Of a DNA stretch of 64,000 nucleotides, positions 31,225-39,874 are shown piece after piece. The translations under genes and the position numbers were made by a program. The stretch lies in assembly GCF_016623615.1 (NCBI RefSeq), contig NZ_JAEHFX010000004.1, positions 124,001 to 188,000 of the forward strand, read 5' to 3'. Source of the stretch: Adhaeribacter terrigena (GTDB taxonomy: Bacteria; Bacteroidota; Bacteroidia; Cytophagales; Hymenobacteraceae). A model generated the notes under the pieces. It saw only the letters and a program-made list of their open reading frames with translations, was not told the origin of the DNA and made no database searches. Each line of letters begins with the position of its first letter. The stretch's first letter is position 1.

Positions 31225-33252
31225 TTATTGTTTCACAATACGGTTGGTTACTGTGAAGTCTTCAGAAGATACCGTGTACAGGTAAACGCCGTTTGCGAAG
31301 TTGCTCATGTCAACAGAAACAGTGTTTTTGCCGGTAACTAATTTGCCAGCTTCTACAGTTGCAACTTCCTGACCCATGATGTTGGTAACGCGAACTTTTA
31401 CGTTAGCAGACTTTTTCAGGTCAACGTTGATCGCAATTTTACCTGAAGTTGGGTTCGGATAAGCTTTGATCTCGTTTACGAAAGCAGTCATGTCTTTCTT
31501 CTTCGTGCCTAACAGTTTTTCAACTTCAAAAGCCATGTACATGATGCTGTTTTCTTTTTCCGGATCTAAGTCACGGCCTAAAGTCATACCAGGCTTATCG
31601 TCAGACATCCAGGTAGTGTGCAGCAAACCATCTGTACCTACAAAGTGGTGTACTGATGGGAATACGTTCTCCTCCAGCTGCTCAGCAGTACTGGTAGAGT
31701 CGCCAAATGGGTTCAGTTTACGGGCAATGTTGGTTACTTTATCCGTTGCAATCCAGGAATTAGAAGATGCTGTGAATTTAGTCAGGTACAGGTCACGGAA
31801 AGGCTGACCGGTTGAGTCGGAAGTATGAGAAGTTCCAACCATTACACCTGCGTATACTAAGTAAACGTCACCGGCAGCGTTTACGGCTGCATTTGGCATA
31901 GAAAGTAAGCCTACCTGGCCATAAGGGGCAATACCGCCGCCGTTTTTACCAGTTGGGAATACCCATGATACTGGCTTGCGTGGTTCTTCCAGTTCAGCAA
32001 TAAGCGTAGGGGTTGTAGGTGCGCCTTGTTTGTCAGTCCAGTGCAGGATGCCTGCGCCTGAATTCGGGAACCAGGTGCCGTTGCTTACTGGTCTCAGAGA
32101 TCCTAAAGTATCTCTAACTGCCACACGGATCTCACCGGCGAAAGCATGCACGTTATTGTTGTTATCAATTACTAATGCATGGCCATTATCGTTGGTGAAT
32201 GCAGTGTAGAAAGTATCTAATGAACCGGCGTTGTTTGGTGAAATAATAGTGTTACCAACGGTATCGGCTGGTACTACACTAAGCATTACCTTACGGGTGA
32301 AGGTATCGCCATTGTTAGTCGATTTCCAAAGTGTCCATGGGTCACCTGCGCTACCAGTAACGATAGCTACGGTTGAACCTTTTACGGCAATTGCATAAGC
32401 GTCGCCGCCAATACGGTCATAACCGTTTGCGTAAGTAAGGCCCGGAAGCTGGATGTTTTGTTTATCCCAGGTAACACCACCGTCAGTAGAGCGGCTGTAT
32501 ACTACAAGACCAGATACACCATTAATAACCGGAAGCGGGGTATTGTTGATGGTGTAGATCATGTGGATGTTATTGCCATCTGCTACAACTCTTGGCCAGG
32601 TACCGTTGTTACCGGTTACGCCACCAATGTTTTTTGTGAAAGCAAGATCAGTAGTTTGTGACCAGGTAGTGATACCGGTAGCGCCTTTTGCAGGGCGTTG
32701 GGTAACGCTGATTCCTTCGGCGTGGGTGAATACCATTTCATTGCCATTAATGGAAATGATCTCTGGCCAGCCTACGCGTTTAGAAGCAATACCGAAATTA
32801 GATTGTGAAGCCGGGTAGCCGCAAGTACCCTGGAATTCACCTGCTCTAGTAGTAGGGCCTTCTTTCCAGGTTGTGCCATCGAAGTAGTTATAACCTACAC
32901 CACGGTTAGGATATGTATCGCCGGTAGGCCCATTACAGGTTTCAGTCCAAACAGCAGAAACAGTACCATCGCTGTGGCGTAACGTACGGTTAGGCACAGA
33001 AGAGTTAGAAGGCAGGTCGTACCAGGTTTTACCGATCTTTGTGCCAATGTTTCCTTTAACGTTTGTTTTCTGGTTAGAAGCCGGTCTTTCTTTGGCAACG
33101 CTGTTGCCTGAAGTGCCGGTGTTGCCATTACGGTCTGCTTTAATCAAAGCCGCAGGGCCTGCTTTGTCAACAATCTGACGAGCTTTTTGAGCGCTGCTCA
33201 CCCCTACCGAAGCAGAGAAGGCAAGACCCAGAAAAAGTAATTTTTTCATCAT
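31225..33252 (-). CDS. T9SS-exported protein with sialidase-like beta-propeller repeats
   Basis: A 675-residue secreted protein. Signal peptide MMKKLLFLGLAFSASVGVSSAQ. The body has propeller-like blades with Asp-box-like SRSTDGGVTWDKQ (about 251-263) and WKSTNNGDTFTRK (about 304-316), as in sialidase/BNR proteins. The C-terminal about 75 residues are a type A sorting domain: IKAYPNPTSGKIAINVDL through NGVYLYTVSSEDFTVTNRIVKQ. No catalytic sialidase residues can be confirmed. Codon use is more uniform and T-rich than the neighbours, compatible with high expression. Confidence 0.88.
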   Translation of the reverse strand: MMKKLLFLGLAFSASVGVSSAQKARQIVDKAGPAALIKADRNGNTGTSGNSVAKERPASNQKTNVKGNIGTKIGKTWYDLPSNSSVPNRTLRHSDGTVSAVWTETCNGPTGDTYPNRGVGYNYFDGTTWKEGPTTRAGEFQGTCGYPASQSNFGIASKRVGWPEIISINGNEMVFTHAEGISVTQRPAKGATGITTWSQTTDLAFTKNIGGVTGNNGTWPRVVADGNNIHMIYTINNTPLPVINGVSGLVVYSRSTDGGVTWDKQNIQLPGLTYANGYDRIGGDAYAIAVKGSTVAIVTGSAGDPWTLWKSTNNGDTFTRKVMLSVVPADTVGNTIISPNNAGSLDTFYTAFTNDNGHALVIDNNNNVHAFAGEIRVAVRDTLGSLRPVSNGTWFPNSGAGILHWTDKQGAPTTPTLIAELEEPRKPVSWVFPTGKNGGGIAPYGQVGLLSMPNAAVNAAGDVYLVYAGVMVGTSHTSDSTGQPFRDLYLTKFTASSNSWIATDKVTNIARKLNPFGDSTSTAEQLEENVFPSVHHFVGTDGLLHTTWMSDDKPGMTLGRDLDPEKENSIMYMAFEVEKLLGTKKKDMTAFVNEIKAYPNPTSGKIAINVDLKKSANVKVRVTNIMGQEVATVEAGKLVTGKNTVSVDMSNFANGVYLYTVSSEDFTVTNRIVKQ

Positions 33253-33367
33253 GTATTAATTTGGTTTTGAAGAATGTTTTGTCAATTTCAAATCTATGTA
33301 AATAAATTATAAATTACAATAGGATATTAAAAAACTTATCAAACACATTTTGGGTGAACACCCTTGT

Positions 33368-34045
33368 TTAATTAGTTTTGGTGGCGCGGGTCATTTCGCG
33401 TTTGCCGGGCGGGCCGGGCAGTGCTTCTACTTTCAGGCCGGCGGCTTTCAGGCTTCTTTTAAAACTTCCCTTGGCGCAGTAGCTTACCAGAAATCCCCCT
33501 GGCTTTAAAGCAGAAGCCATTTTCCGGAAAATTTCATCGGTCCATAAGTGCGGTTGTTTCTCCGGGGCAAAAGCATCGAAATAGATCAGGTGGTAGTGAT
33601 TTTCCGGTAAGGTTTGCGTTTCCAGATCGGTGTGTGTTTTATGCAGGTTGAAATTGCCGGTTATCGCTACGGTTTCGTTCCAGGGCGCGGCGTGGAGTTT
33701 ATAAAAGTAGTCCAGCAATTCAGGGTTCAGCATAAAGTTTTCGAAGTGCAGTTCTTTTATCAGGTCTTCCGGCAGCGGATATTTTTCCAGGGTATCGTAG
33801 AAAACGCTATGGTTCTGGGTTAAAAAAGTCTGCAGCGTTAAAATAGCGTTCAGGCCCGTGCCGAAACCAATTTCCAGCAACCGGATCGGTTCAGTGGCTT
33901 GTTCCAGGGTTGGTTGCAGGCCATGCTTTATAAATACGTGCAGCGCCTCCTGCAGCGCCCCGTGAACTGAATGATAATGTTCGTTCAGTTCGGGCACAAA
34001 AAGCGTATTGGAGCCGTCGTTGGTTTGTTTTACTTCCACTTTCAT
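33368..34045 (-). CDS. mnmD: tRNA (mnm5s2U34) methyltransferase MnmD-type
   Basis: A 225-residue SAM methyltransferase of the MnmD (MnmC C-domain-like) family, acting on the wobble uridine of tRNA. The N-terminus DGSNTLFVPELNEHYHSVHGALQEALHVFI is diagnostic. SAM motif LLEIGFGTGLNAILTL (about 56-71) and YFDAFAPEKQPHLWTDEIF (about 150-168) follow. The FAD oxidase domain of MnmC is absent, as in standalone MnmD. An AACGSTA element lies inside the coding sequence (33801-33829). Confidence 0.92.
   Translation of the reverse strand: MKVEVKQTNDGSNTLFVPELNEHYHSVHGALQEALHVFIKHGLQPTLEQATEPIRLLEIGFGTGLNAILTLQTFLTQNHSVFYDTLEKYPLPEDLIKELHFENFMLNPELLDYFYKLHAAPWNETVAITGNFNLHKTHTDLETQTLPENHYHLIYFDAFAPEKQPHLWTDEIFRKMASALKPGGFLVSYCAKGSFKRSLKAAGLKVEALPGPPGKREMTRATKTN
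33801..33829 (+). repeat. AACGSTA element, copy 23, inside mnmD
   Basis: AAAACGCTATGGTTC, TGGGTT, AAAAAAGT. Read on the coding (minus) strand it gives the residues LQTFLTQNHSVFY. Confidence 0.7.
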
Positions 34046-34180
34046 ATCCTGCGAAGATACCGTTATTTCATTGACAAGCGAAATGCGCCAAACGTTGCAT
34101 GGTTAATTGTAGAATAGTTAAATTGTTTAATGGTCGATTGAAAAATAAGCTGGAAATTCGGAGCTAAGTTTTTATGCAGC

Positions 34181-34208
34181 CTCGAGCTTTCAAACTCGAG
34201 CTTTCAAA
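34181..34208. repeat. 14 bp perfect tandem duplication
   Basis: CTCGAGCTTTCAAA occurs twice back to back in the gap between mnmD and the thioesterase. The same gap also has AACAATT/CAACCATT micro-repeats (34250-34295). Confidence 0.7.
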
Positions 34209-34297
34209 TAATATATAAAAGGCGGAAATCTGTTCGTTTTAGACAATCAGCAACCAACAATTTAACAATTCAACCATTCAACCATTTAACAATATAA

Positions 34298-34714
34298 ATG
34301 AGAGTCCAGCTTTCGCTTCCAGAAACCTTTTCATTCCAGACCCGGATTCCGGTGCGCATCACCGATATTAATTATGGCAACCACCTGGGCAACGATGCCA
34401 TTCTAAGCATGATGCACGAAGCCCGCGTACAATTTTTGCAAAGCCTCGGCTATTCAGAACTGGATCTGGAAGGCGCCGGACTGATCATGAGCGACACGGC
34501 TATTATATATAAAGGTGAAGGTTTTTACGGCGATGTGCTTACAGTTAAAGTTACGACCGCCGATCTGAACAAATACGGCTTCGATTTAATGTACTTGTTT
34601 GTAAACCAGCAGGGAAAAGAAATTGCGCACGCCAAAACCGGGATGCTCTGCTTTAATTATGCCACCCGCAAACTCATGGCCTTGCCGGAAAAAGCCGCCG
34701 CAAAACTCCGGTAA
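34298..34714 (+). CDS. Hotdog-fold acyl-CoA thioesterase
   Basis: A 138-residue 4HBT-like hotdog protein. The opening strand FQTRIPVRITDINYGNHLGND (about 13-33) carries the active-site Asp-x-N-x-x-x-H pattern, followed by the long hotdog helix AILSMMHEARVQFLQSLGY. The VKVTTADLNKYGFDLMYLF strands complete the fold. Likely hydrolyses an acyl-CoA; substrate unknown. Single gene. Confidence 0.88.
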   Translation: MRVQLSLPETFSFQTRIPVRITDINYGNHLGNDAILSMMHEARVQFLQSLGYSELDLEGAGLIMSDTAIIYKGEGFYGDVLTVKVTTADLNKYGFDLMYLFVNQQGKEIAHAKTGMLCFNYATRKLMALPEKAAAKLR

Positions 34715-34751
34715 AATGTTCCGTCAGCTAAAGCAGCCGGCAATGAATTTT

Positions 34752-34797
34752 GTCTGAGCACGATTTTCAGGATTTCAGAGATTTACAGGATTTCCGG
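34752..34797 (+). repeat. Dispersed CGATTTTCAGGATT repeat
   Basis: TGAGCACGATTTTCAGGATT, then CAGAGATTTACAGGATTTCC. Closely similar to 38212-38251. Confidence 0.6.
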
Positions 34798-34810
34798 GTT
34801 CAAAACAAAC

Positions 34811-34839
34811 AAAACGGTATGCTTTAAAGCAGAAAAACT
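34811..34839 (+). repeat. AACGSTA element, copy 24
   Basis: AAAACGGTATGCTTT, AAAGCA, GAAAAACT. Confidence 0.8.
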
Positions 34840-34923
34840 CGAAAGAAAAAGGTTTCATTACCGCTGATTTAGCTGACGGAACATCCGGAAGCCGCTTTCG
34901 AAACTAAAGCGCAGTAAATTTTG

Positions 34924-34931
34924 TATCTTTG
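34924..34931 (+). promoter_or_regulatory. -7 box of rlmN
   Basis: TATCTTTG matches TAnnTTTG and ends 4 nt before the ATG at 34936. If used, the rlmN transcript is leaderless, and the TTG at 34921 cannot be the start. Confidence 0.45.
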
Positions 34932-34935
34932 CGGT

Positions 34936-36000
34936 ATGGAATTGATTGCTGACATTGAGATCTTAAATAAAAAGGACATCCGGAAACTGAAACTGGATGA
35001 ACTGAAAGCCTGGATGACTGAGAACGGCGAAAAACCGTTCCGCGCCAAACAGGTGTACGAGTGGCTTTGGAAGAATTCTGCGCAAACGTTTGCGGAGATG
35101 AACAACATTGCCCTGCCGCTCCGCGAAAAACTCGATGCGCACTTTTCCATCAATGCCGTGCAGGTTGCCACCAAACAACTCAGCAACGACGGTACCATTA
35201 AATCAGCTTTCAAACTCTACGACAGCAATATTGTAGAAGGCGTTTTAATTCCGCACGAACAGCGCATGACGGCCTGCGTTTCTTCTCAGGTTGGTTGCTC
35301 GCTTACGTGTAAATTCTGCGCCACCGGCACCATGGACCGCATCCGGAATTTAGATGCTGCCGAAATTTACGACCAGGTAGTTAGAATTAACGAACAATGC
35401 CAGGCGCAGTACGGCACGCCGCTTACCAATATTGTGTACATGGGCATGGGCGAACCGATGCTGAACTACGCTAACGTAATGAAATCCATCGAAATGATCA
35501 CCTCTACTGATGGTTTGAACATGGCCGCGCGCCGCATTACGGTGAGCACTGCCGGTATTGCCAAAATGATCAAGAAAATGGCCGACGATGGCATTAAAGC
35601 CAATTTAGCTTTATCGCTCCACGCCGCCAACGATGTAAAGCGCAACGAAATTATGCCGATCAACGAAACCAATTCGCTTTCGGCCATAAAAGAAGCGCTT
35701 GCTTATTACCACGAACTTACCGGCCGCAAAGTAACCTACGAATACATTTTACTCAACGGCTTTAACGATACTATTGAAGACGCGAAAGAATTGCTGGCCT
35801 TCTCGAAACTGATTCCCTGCAAAGTCAACATTCTGGAATATAACCCGATCGAAAGCGCCAGTTTTGAAAGAGCCGAAGACGAAACGCTGGAGCCTTTCCT
35901 GCGCTATTTAGCCGATAGAGGCGTGCAGGTAAACGTGCGCCGCAGCCGCGGAAAAGATATTGATGCCGCTTGCGGACAGTTGGCGATTAAAGAGAAATAA
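34936..36000 (+). CDS. rlmN: Dual-specificity rRNA/tRNA adenine C2-methyltransferase RlmN
   Basis: 354 residues from the ATG at 34936. A radical-SAM enzyme that methylates A2503 of 23S rRNA and A37 of some tRNAs. N-terminal KKDIRKLKLDELKAW helix, then ACVSSQVGCSLTCKFCATG with the CxxxCxxC cluster motif, YMGMGEPMLNY, and RVNILEYNPI-type C-terminal strand (here KVNILEYNPIES). The C-terminal RSRGKDIDAACGQL includes the methyl-transfer Cys. Complete family signature. Followed by a strong bidirectional terminator. Confidence 0.97.
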   Translation: MELIADIEILNKKDIRKLKLDELKAWMTENGEKPFRAKQVYEWLWKNSAQTFAEMNNIALPLREKLDAHFSINAVQVATKQLSNDGTIKSAFKLYDSNIVEGVLIPHEQRMTACVSSQVGCSLTCKFCATGTMDRIRNLDAAEIYDQVVRINEQCQAQYGTPLTNIVYMGMGEPMLNYANVMKSIEMITSTDGLNMAARRITVSTAGIAKMIKKMADDGIKANLALSLHAANDVKRNEIMPINETNSLSAIKEALAYYHELTGRKVTYEYILLNGFNDTIEDAKELLAFSKLIPCKVNILEYNPIESASFERAEDETLEPFLRYLADRGVQVNVRRSRGKDIDAACGQLAIKEK

Positions 36001-36082
36001 GCACTTTTAAGCTGAAATTATACTGTTCAGAGCTTGAAAAACGCTTAAAATCGGTATAGGTCGCAAACATTTTTTTATTCCG

Positions 36083-36110
36083 AAACGCTACCGTTTTTAC
36101 CACAAAAACT
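36083..36110 (+). repeat. AACGSTA element, copy 25 (left arm of an inverted pair)
   Basis: AAACGCTACCGTTTTTACCAC then AAAAACT. It flows straight into the terminator stem. Confidence 0.7.
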
Positions 36111-36153
36111 CGAAAGCCGTTCTGAAACTACTTCAGAACGGCTTTCGAGTTTT
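36105..36153. terminator. Bidirectional terminator with a perfect 22 bp stem, flanked by two inverted AACGSTA elements
   Basis: 36105-36126 (AAAACTCGAAAGCC..) is the exact reverse complement of 36132-36153, loop ACTAC. It serves rlmN (+) and the YihY-type gene (-). The AAAACT end of each flanking element is also the base of the stem, so the whole 95 bp is one inverted unit. Confidence 0.93.
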
Positions 36154-36177
36154 CAACTTAAAAAGCATACCGTTTTT
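36149..36177 (-). repeat. AACGSTA element, copy 26 (right arm of an inverted pair)
   Basis: Minus strand AAAAACGGTATGCTTTTT, AAGTTG, AAAACT, overlapping the stop codon of the YihY-type gene (36177-36179). Confidence 0.8.
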
Positions 36178-37142
36178 CAATCCTGTTTCCGGAAGCTTCC
36201 TTCCGACTTTGGCCGGCCGGCTTTTTTATCAGCAATATTGTTCGGAATTTCCTGAATGGTGTAGCTTACCGCGTAACTTTTGGGCCGGATCTCTTCGCCA
36301 AAGCGTTTGGCGTATTCCTGGGTAAATTCGGCACCGTAAAAAACAATGAGCGAAGAATAATAGATCCAGACCAGGATAATGATGATGGAACCCGCCACGC
36401 CGTAGGCCGAACCCACATCCGAAACGCTCAGGTACCAGCCGATCAGGAATTTGCCGATCACAAACAACAGGGCTGTGATGGCGCCGCCTGCCCACACGTC
36501 TTTCCAGCGGATGATGGCGTCGGGCAGGAATTTATAGATCAGCGCAAAAAGCAGGGTAATTACGCCTACCGAAACTACAAAATCGACTAGCTTGAGCAGG
36601 TAAACGGCAATGTCGGGGAAAATCTGTTTCAGGTAATCGGTAAAAATACTGAGCGCTGCACTGATCACAAACGAAACCAGCATAAGTAAGGCAATGCTCA
36701 GGATCATGCCGAAGGATAGGAACCGCGCTTTGGCCATTTGGGCAATGCCGTTTTTAGGTTTGGGTTTGATGTTCCAGATGGCGTTGAGGCTTTCCTGCAG
36801 GGTTACAAAAAAAGTGGTGGCGGCAAAGAAAAGCGTGGCAAACCCGATCCATTTGGCAATGCCGTGAGTTTCCTGTTTATTCAGGTTCGTGATCATGGTC
36901 TGGATCTGGCGGGCCGCATCTTCGCCCAGGGCAGTTCTGCTTTGGTTATACAATTCGCCCGACATGGCGGCTTCGCCGAAAAACGCGCCGGCGGCCATTA
37001 ATATAATGAACAAAAGTGGCGGCAGCGAAAAAATGGTGTTGTAAGCCAGGGCGGCGGCCAGGCGCAACGAATTATTTTTCATAAATTCGGAGGCGGAGTT
37101 TTTAGCCAGGTACCAGACGGCGTTCGGGGTTATGGTGCTCAT
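36177..37142 (-). CDS. YihY/virulence factor BrkB family membrane protein
   Basis: A 321-residue inner membrane protein with six predicted helices. RLAAALAYNTIFSLPPLLFIILM (about 25-47) is the conserved YihY opening, and WKDVWAGGAITALLFVIGKFLIGWYL and YGVAGSIIIILVWIYYSSLIVFYGAEFTQEY are the family's C-terminal helices. Once called ribonuclease BN in error; likely a transporter or lipid-related protein, function unproven. Basic cytoplasmic tail. Ends in the stop-element-hairpin arrangement. Confidence 0.92.
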   Translation of the reverse strand: MSTITPNAVWYLAKNSASEFMKNNSLRLAAALAYNTIFSLPPLLFIILMAAGAFFGEAAMSGELYNQSRTALGEDAARQIQTMITNLNKQETHGIAKWIGFATLFFAATTFFVTLQESLNAIWNIKPKPKNGIAQMAKARFLSFGMILSIALLMLVSFVISAALSIFTDYLKQIFPDIAVYLLKLVDFVVSVGVITLLFALIYKFLPDAIIRWKDVWAGGAITALLFVIGKFLIGWYLSVSDVGSAYGVAGSIIIILVWIYYSSLIVFYGAEFTQEYAKRFGEEIRPKSYAVSYTIQEIPNNIADKKAGRPKSEGSFRKQD

Positions 37143-37345
37143 AGTTTTAAAAAGGGGCGTGGCGTTAAGGAATGCGTTTCAGATACGGCTTTCAGGAAAA
37201 ATAAGTTAATGCGGGAATTGCACCGGTTTTCGGAAAAATGAAAAAAATGCGTTTTCTTTAAGTTTCGAAGCATACTTTGGGCCGTTTTTTACGACCTGTT
37301 AATAAGAAAGAAATTTTACCCCCATACGCTAGCATTAAAAAACCT

Positions 37346-38158
37346 ATGATCCACTCCCAATTGCGCCGGAAACCGGTGCGCATGCTGCAACTTTTAAGCA
37401 TTTTTAGTTTCCTGTTTTTGGCTGGCTGCAACGGCGGCGGTTCCAAAGAAGTGTATCCGGCGCAACCGGGTTTTAACGAAGAAGGCTCCGATAAAAAAGC
37501 CCTTGAAATTGCCGATAAAATGATGGAAGCTTTAGGTGGTTACGACGCCTGGCAAAATACCCGCTACATCGCCTGGACCTTTTTCGGGCAATATAATATC
37601 TGGGATAAAAAAGAAAGCCTTTTCCGCCACGAAAAAGGCAACGTAGTTTCTGTTCTGGCCATGAGCAAAGGCGGCGGCCGCGTTTTTGATAAAGGCGTGG
37701 AAGAAACCGATACCGTGCAGCTTTACAACAAACTCAGTACCGCCTATACGCACTTCGTTTCAAATACGTATTTCCTGTTCATGCCTTATAAAATGAAAGA
37801 CCAGGGCGTAACGCTCAAGTACAGGTTCGAAGCAAAAGGCCCGAATGGTAAACCTGCCGACGTGCTGCGCTTAACCTTCGACAGAGTGGGAATAAGCCCG
37901 GATAATATGCATGATGTATGGATCGATAAAGAAACGCACTTGCCGGTACTTTGGGCATTTTATGGCTCGAAAGAAGATAAAGAACCGGCCTTTATTCGTA
38001 AATGGGCAGATTACAAAGATTTTAACGGCATGAAACTGGCCGTGAACCGCGATTCGCAAATGGATACGTTACGCATCTCGCACCTGAAAGTGGTTAAATC
38101 AGTTCCCAAAGCCCTGTTCCTGAGCCCAACCCCGATCGATAAAAGCCAGATCAAATAA
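37346..38158 (+). CDS. Lipoprotein, possibly LolA/outer-membrane-lipoprotein-sorting-like
   Basis: 270 residues from the ATG at 37346; the frame opens earlier, but the upstream codons start with TTG. The signal has lipobox LFLAGC (Cys at about 28). Mature protein: ALEIADKMMEALGGYDAWQNTRYIAWTFFG, then HDVWIDKETHLPVLWAFYGSKED and WADYKDFNGMKLAVNRDS. The alternating strands and D-Y-K-x-x-N-G-M-K-L pattern resemble LolA-fold periplasmic proteins found in Bacteroidota. Function uncertain. Single gene. Confidence 0.75.
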   Translation: MIHSQLRRKPVRMLQLLSIFSFLFLAGCNGGGSKEVYPAQPGFNEEGSDKKALEIADKMMEALGGYDAWQNTRYIAWTFFGQYNIWDKKESLFRHEKGNVVSVLAMSKGGGRVFDKGVEETDTVQLYNKLSTAYTHFVSNTYFLFMPYKMKDQGVTLKYRFEAKGPNGKPADVLRLTFDRVGISPDNMHDVWIDKETHLPVLWAFYGSKEDKEPAFIRKWADYKDFNGMKLAVNRDSQMDTLRISHLKVVKSVPKALFLSPTPIDKSQIK

Positions 38159-38211
38159 TTGATCCCGTAGGGACAGGTCGCGACCTGTCCGCACATTATT
38201 CCAATAATTTT

Positions 38212-38251
38212 CTGAACACGATTTTCAGGATTAAAAGATTGACAGGATTTT
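38212..38251 (+). repeat. Dispersed CGATTTTCAGGATT repeat
   Basis: TGAACACGATTTTCAGGATT then AAAAGATTGACAGGATT, similar to 34752-34797. Just upstream GGGACAGGTCGCGACCTGTCC (38171-38191) is a palindrome (21 nt; first and last halves complementary). Confidence 0.6.
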
Positions 38252-38290
38252 TTTAACCCGTACATGCCTCCTGAAAAGTTGCTGCACACA

Positions 38291-38328
38291 AAAAAAAGCC
38301 TGCTTCCGGTTTTCAGAAGCAGGCTTTT
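38291..38328 (-). terminator. Terminator of the DUF4403 gene
   Basis: AAAGCCTGCTTC pairs perfectly with GAAGCAGGCTTT, loop CGGTTTTCA, T run of seven on the minus strand. Confidence 0.9.
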
Positions 38329-38357
38329 AGTTTTTTAGCCCCAAAGCATAGCGTTTT
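38329..38357 (-). repeat. AACGSTA element, copy 27, between stop and terminator
   Basis: Minus strand AAAACGCTATGCTTTG, GGGCT, AAAAAACT. It overlaps the stop of the DUF4403 gene (38356-38358) and abuts the hairpin. Confidence 0.88.
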
Positions 38358-39801
38358 ACAGCTTGTCGATGTCTACCATAATGTTGCCTTTGGCATTTAC
38401 TACGGCTTTAATGGCAGTTGGCGTCAGGTAAATATTATCGGGTACCAGATCGGTTACTTTGCCTTTCAGCATCACGCTTTCGTGTACGCGGCCTTGTTCG
38501 TTCAGCGCTTTCTGGATCTGCTTTTTGGTGTCTTCCAGCTGGTTTTTGAGCGGGAAACTGATCTGATCCTGGATCATGCTGCGGAACTTGTTTTTAGCCA
38601 GCCAGCTCGCCGAAGAAAGCAGTTTGTCGCGGGTTTCGAGGTTGTAATCTACGTCGCGCACTTTAATGGCCCCAGATTCAGCATCGTAATATGGAATGGC
38701 CTGTAAAAATACTTTGCCTTTGATTTTCTTGGTGATGAAACCGGCTTTGGTTTTTCCGTCCACGTCCAGCATCAGCATCAGTTTGTCGCCGCTTGGGCTG
38801 ATAGCCGCATCTTTAATGGTTACTTCGTCCGAGCCTTCGAACTTGAACGTCTGGCCGGCCAGTTGTTCTTTCAGCAGTTTGGTAGCGTAATCGTACGAGA
38901 TTTCGCCGCTTAAACCAATCTGTACATCGTCCGGAATGCGGCTGTCGGTAATAAGTTTGGGCAGGGTAGGGTTGGTTTTAAAAGCGGGTTTGCCGTTGGT
39001 AAACGTTTCGATGTAAGAATTCATGCCAATGCGCATGCTGATCTCGCCGTTGCGGGCTACGAGCGGCGAAACGCGGATGGCGGTTGGCGTAATTTTGAGC
39101 CAGGCGTTGTAGGTTTCGTCTATTTTAATGGGTTGCTGCACCTGGTTCCAGGCTTGCTGAATGTATTGCTTGATGTTTACGCGGGCCTGGATTTCCTGGT
39201 CCAGCATTTTGGTAAGTTCGCTCATCTGGCTGCGCAAAGCCGGTTCTACAAAACGCGCCAAGCCAATTTTCATGGGGCCAAGTTCCAGTACGGGTTTGGT
39301 ATCGCCCCAGGCAAAATCGCCCACGGTAGAGGTTTTAACTTTATAATCTTCGGTAAAGGCTAAGGCGCTTTCGCTTTTGGCCACAAAGTCGAACTCGGTA
39401 GCTTCCGATTTTTCGAGCGTTGGGCAAACGTCACAGGCTTTCCATTTGTACTGGCCTTTTACCCAGATGCGCAGCGGAATGGTGAAATAAATTTTGTTGT
39501 TTTCGGCTTTTACGCCTACATCGCCTTTTTTCCACACTTTCACGGCTACGTTGTCGTCGTTCAGGTTTTCGTCGTTGTAAAGCAGGCCTTTAAATTCCTG
39601 GTTCAGCTTGTTTTGCAACGTGGTTACTTTAAAAGAAACCGGAACGTTAATGGTAGAAAGTTTGCGCTCGAATTTTGGCGCCGGGGCGGCTTCGGAAACG
39701 GGCGTGGCGGTGTTGAGCGAAGTGGTGCTTTTGCAGGCCGGTAAAACAGAAAATGCGCTGCAAAACAGCGCAACAGAGGCAAGGTGGGTAAATCGTTTCA
39801 C
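38356..39801 (-). CDS. DUF4403 family lipoprotein
   Basis: A 481-residue protein with lipoprotein signal (lipobox LPAC, Cys at about 23). The body is the DUF4403 pattern: INVPVSFKVTTLQNKLNQEFKGLLYND (about 51-77) and IPLRIWVKGQYKW, then a long beta-rich region, and the repeated TPTAIRVSPL/TPTAIKAVVNAKG motifs. The family resembles BPI/TULIP-like lipid-binding folds in layout (inference). CDVCP is a possible disulfide. Function unknown; envelope-localised. Confidence 0.88.
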   Translation of the reverse strand: MKRFTHLASVALFCSAFSVLPACKSTTSLNTATPVSEAAPAPKFERKLSTINVPVSFKVTTLQNKLNQEFKGLLYNDENLNDDNVAVKVWKKGDVGVKAENNKIYFTIPLRIWVKGQYKWKACDVCPTLEKSEATEFDFVAKSESALAFTEDYKVKTSTVGDFAWGDTKPVLELGPMKIGLARFVEPALRSQMSELTKMLDQEIQARVNIKQYIQQAWNQVQQPIKIDETYNAWLKITPTAIRVSPLVARNGEISMRIGMNSYIETFTNGKPAFKTNPTLPKLITDSRIPDDVQIGLSGEISYDYATKLLKEQLAGQTFKFEGSDEVTIKDAAISPSGDKLMLMLDVDGKTKAGFITKKIKGKVFLQAIPYYDAESGAIKVRDVDYNLETRDKLLSSASWLAKNKFRSMIQDQISFPLKNQLEDTKKQIQKALNEQGRVHESVMLKGKVTDLVPDNIYLTPTAIKAVVNAKGNIMVDIDKL

Positions 39802-39874
39802 GTAGGTTATCAGGTTTTTGAAAAACGGCGCAAGTTACGATTTTTTCCGGCCGGTTGTGTTTGCCCGCAAAGGT

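Larger units (their letters stand above)
34716..34883. repeat. Inverted-repeat-bounded non-coding segment
   Basis: ATGTTCCGTCAGCTAAAGCA (from 34717) and its imperfect complement ending GCTGACGGAACAT (to 34884) bracket about 120 bp that contain a CGATTTTCAGG repeat (34752-34797) and an AACGSTA element (34811-34839). Looks like a small mobile or transposed unit. The same GTCAGCTAAAGCAG palindrome occurs at about 3846-3866 and 17779-17799. Confidence 0.55.

Noticed and set aside
38171-38191. GGACAGGTC/GACCTGTCC palindrome as an operator
   Set aside because: It lies after the stop of the LolA-like gene and before a repeat, with no T run and no nearby promoter; its role cannot be judged.
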